Assembly (NCBI RefSeq): GCF_025215155.1
Contig: NZ_JALHAM010000117.1
Source: Dryocola clanedunensis
GTDB lineage: Bacteria; Pseudomonadota; Gammaproteobacteria; Enterobacterales; Enterobacteriaceae
Length of the DNA: 64,000 nucleotides
Direction: 5' to 3' (one strand)
Under the pieces are notes generated by a model that ran no database searches, was not told the origin of the DNA, and saw nothing but the letters and a program-made list of their open reading frames with translations. This document shows, piece after piece, positions 62,781 through 64,000 of the stretch. The number at the start of each line of letters is the position of its first letter. Positions within the stretch are counted from its first letter, which is position 1. Made by a program: the position numbers and the translations under genes.

Positions 62781-63356
62781 TCAGTTCTCAATACTGCCAG
62801 TACTGGCAAGCATTTCTTTTTTGACGCGAAACACAGTAGCCCTTCCGCAGTCGCACAACTTTGCGATCTCATCTGGCGTATTCTTCTCTGCCTGAAGCAT
62901 TTCGATGATTTTTCTATGCAGTTCTTTGTTCTTTTGTTTGCCCTTGTACTTTTTAGCCTCTTTTGCAAGAGCGATCCCTTCGTTGCGGCGTGATGCGATC
63001 ATACCCCTCTCGAATTCTGCTACTGCTCCCATCATGGTTAAAATCAGGCGGGATTGTGGGGAGTTGTCGAAGCTCATTGAGTTTGCGAGGAACTGAACAG
63101 TGATCCCGTGAGCTACGAGGTCGTCAATCATTTTCAGCAAATCTAGGGTATTGCGTGCGAGGCGATCAATTGAATGAGTAACGAGGGTGTCACCTTCGCG
63201 GAGGTGAGAAAGCAGGTTCAACAATTCAGGTCTTTCGCTGGTGGACTTCCCTGACTCCTTCTCTGTGATGATTTTGTCGCATACAGGTTCCAGTACTGCC
63301 AATTGACGCTCAAGATTTTGTTCTTTTGTTGATACGCGAGCATAACCAAAAATCAT
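62781..63356 (-). CDS. Serine recombinase / resolvase-invertase family protein
   Basis: 191 residues from the ATG at 63356 (AGGGA upstream); the frame runs 10 codons further. Resolvase N-terminal domain: IFGYARVSTKEQNLERQL with catalytic Ser9 (ARVS), HSIDRLARNTLDLL with the active-site Arg pair, and MGAVAEFERGMIASRRNEG. C-terminal HTH_7: KIIEMLQAEKNTPDEIAKLCDCGRATVFRVKKEML. Acts on the inverted-repeat site just upstream. Likely part of a transposon or plasmid-derived module next to an IS3 end. Confidence 0.92.
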   Translation of the reverse strand: MIFGYARVSTKEQNLERQLAVLEPVCDKIITEKESGKSTSERPELLNLLSHLREGDTLVTHSIDRLARNTLDLLKMIDDLVAHGITVQFLANSMSFDNSPQSRLILTMMGAVAEFERGMIASRRNEGIALAKEAKKYKGKQKNKELHRKIIEMLQAEKNTPDEIAKLCDCGRATVFRVKKEMLASTGSIEN

Positions 63357-63378
63357 TTCCCTGCCCTTATTACCGATT

Positions 63379-63443
63379 AGTATCATTTGAGTTAACTGAA
63401 TGATACAGTATCATTTAAGTACTTCCAATTACTAAATGATACT
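63379..63443. promoter_or_regulatory. Candidate res site of the serine recombinase
   Basis: Four copies of one half-site in alternating orientation: AGTATCATTT (63379-63388), AATGATAC (63399-63406), AGTATCATTT (63407-63416), AAATGATACT (63434-63443). Pairs have spacers of 10 and 17 bases, so two dimer sites. The position directly upstream of the recombinase start also allows autoregulation. Confidence 0.75.
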
Positions 63444-63873
63444 AAACGAAACGCAAAAGCGGAGTATCACAAGGGACTACTCAAATGAGAGTTTTGATTG
63501 GTGGTGTTTTTATCCGGTATCAGGCTACTGGAAAGCTTAGATATGAGATCTAAGTTTGTACCGTGTTACCTATCAGATTTTAGCTGAATAGTACTATGGT
63601 ATTTTAAGTTGGGCAGAAAAAACGAAAAGTGCTTTTTATCTGGTTAAACAATCCCTTTAGATTTTAAACCAGAAAATGGGCACATATCTTTTTGATGGTT
63701 GAGGGTTCTAAAGGGTATTAATCTCATCATCAACAGGAGACGAACTTATCGTTACTTGCTCTTCAATTTTCATGAACCAATGGCGATTTTACTAAATTGT
63801 AACTTCCTCGTATTGGATATGCTTTTAGGAGGTTACGGCTAACTAGAGCAAAACATGTTCTAAATCACAATCA
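63444..63873. other. AT-rich gap between the res site and the IS end, no supported gene
   Basis: No open frame of useful length on either strand, no RNA gene recognised. Low GC relative to the core genes. Confidence 0.4.
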
Positions 63874-64000
63874 TGAATCGCCACGGATAGTCTAGACACT
63901 TTCGAGCCGTTGATAATACTGGTTTTCATATTCTGTCGGTGACATCTGATTGCTCGAACCATGCCGACGCTTACTGTTATAAAACATTTCGATGTAATCA
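63874..64000 (-). mobile_element. End of an IS3-family insertion sequence (transposase OrfB C-terminus, cut by window edge)
   Basis: The minus strand encodes DYIEMFYNSKRRHGSSNQ followed by MSPTEYENQYYQRLESV and a TAG stop at 63892-63894. This is the C-terminus of an IS3-group DDE transposase: YNSKRRH, then SP-x-EYE. The terminal sequence TGAATCGCCACGGATAGTCTAGACAC beginning at 63874 looks like the inverted repeat. The left end and transposase body are outside the window. Confidence 0.85.

Overview
The window is a chromosomal segment of a gamma-proteobacterium in the family Enterobacteriaceae. Many genes closely match E. coli ones in sequence and order: garK-garR-garL-garP/garD beside rnpB, rsmI/lpoA-yraN-diaA-dolP, cybC-pmbA-darP, and mpl/fbp-yjfF-ytfT-ytfR-ytfQ/ppa-chpB-chpS-ytfP-tamB-tamA/msrA. 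A Klebsiella-type malonate decarboxylase operon and the local REP-type palindromes point to a relative such as Enterobacter, Lelliottia, Leclercia or Klebsiella; the species cannot be fixed from sequence reading alone.

Layout. (1) 1-2280: an islet downstream of rnpB with a small PAAR-like protein and a truncated-by-window PAAR / S-type-pyocin / colicin-DNase effector, next to a partial copy of the rnpB 3' end. (2) 2281-8918: RNase P RNA and the galactarate/glucarate pathway (GarP uptake, GarD dehydratase, GarL aldolase, GarR reductase, GarK kinase). (3) 8984-14735: a small YmgB/AriR-like regulator, a hypothetical gene, then rsmI divergent from lpoA-yraN-diaA-dolP. (4) 14804-23508: a poorly characterised catabolic and transport cluster: PRD protein, SFCGS glycine-rich protein, DUF4312, DUF4311, DUF4310, metal-dependent amidohydrolase, DgaE-like PLP lyase, DgaF-like aldolase, an exported lactonase-fold protein and a BglG-type PTS-responsive regulator. 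(5) 23995-32073: mdcR and the malonate decarboxylase genes mdcABCDEFGH. (6) 32236-39430: an orphan usher lacking both ends of the normal fold, a YqjC-like protein, a BvgS/EvgS-type hybrid kinase with its response regulator, and a secreted two-repeat protein. (7) 39489-61659: cybC through msrA, E. coli-like in order apart from an inserted GNAT / APC permease / amidohydrolase group. (8) 61727-64000: a ParE-type toxin-antitoxin pair, a serine recombinase with inverted-repeat binding sites, and the end of an IS3-family element, i.e. the start of an accessory region.

How the parts work together. Regions 2, 4 and 5 are dedicated carbon-source modules, each with its own regulator or CRP-like site. 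Region 4 is the strongest candidate for an undescribed system. Two polytopic membrane proteins plus small soluble partners sit in one operon with enzymes predicted to remove an acyl group, remove ammonia and cleave a 2-keto-3-deoxy-6-phosphogluconate-type product. An exported lactonase and a PTS-controlled activator lie next to it. I infer a PTS-like or otherwise novel uptake route for an acylated amino-sugar acid or its lactone. The substrate and the transport mechanism are not shown by the sequence.
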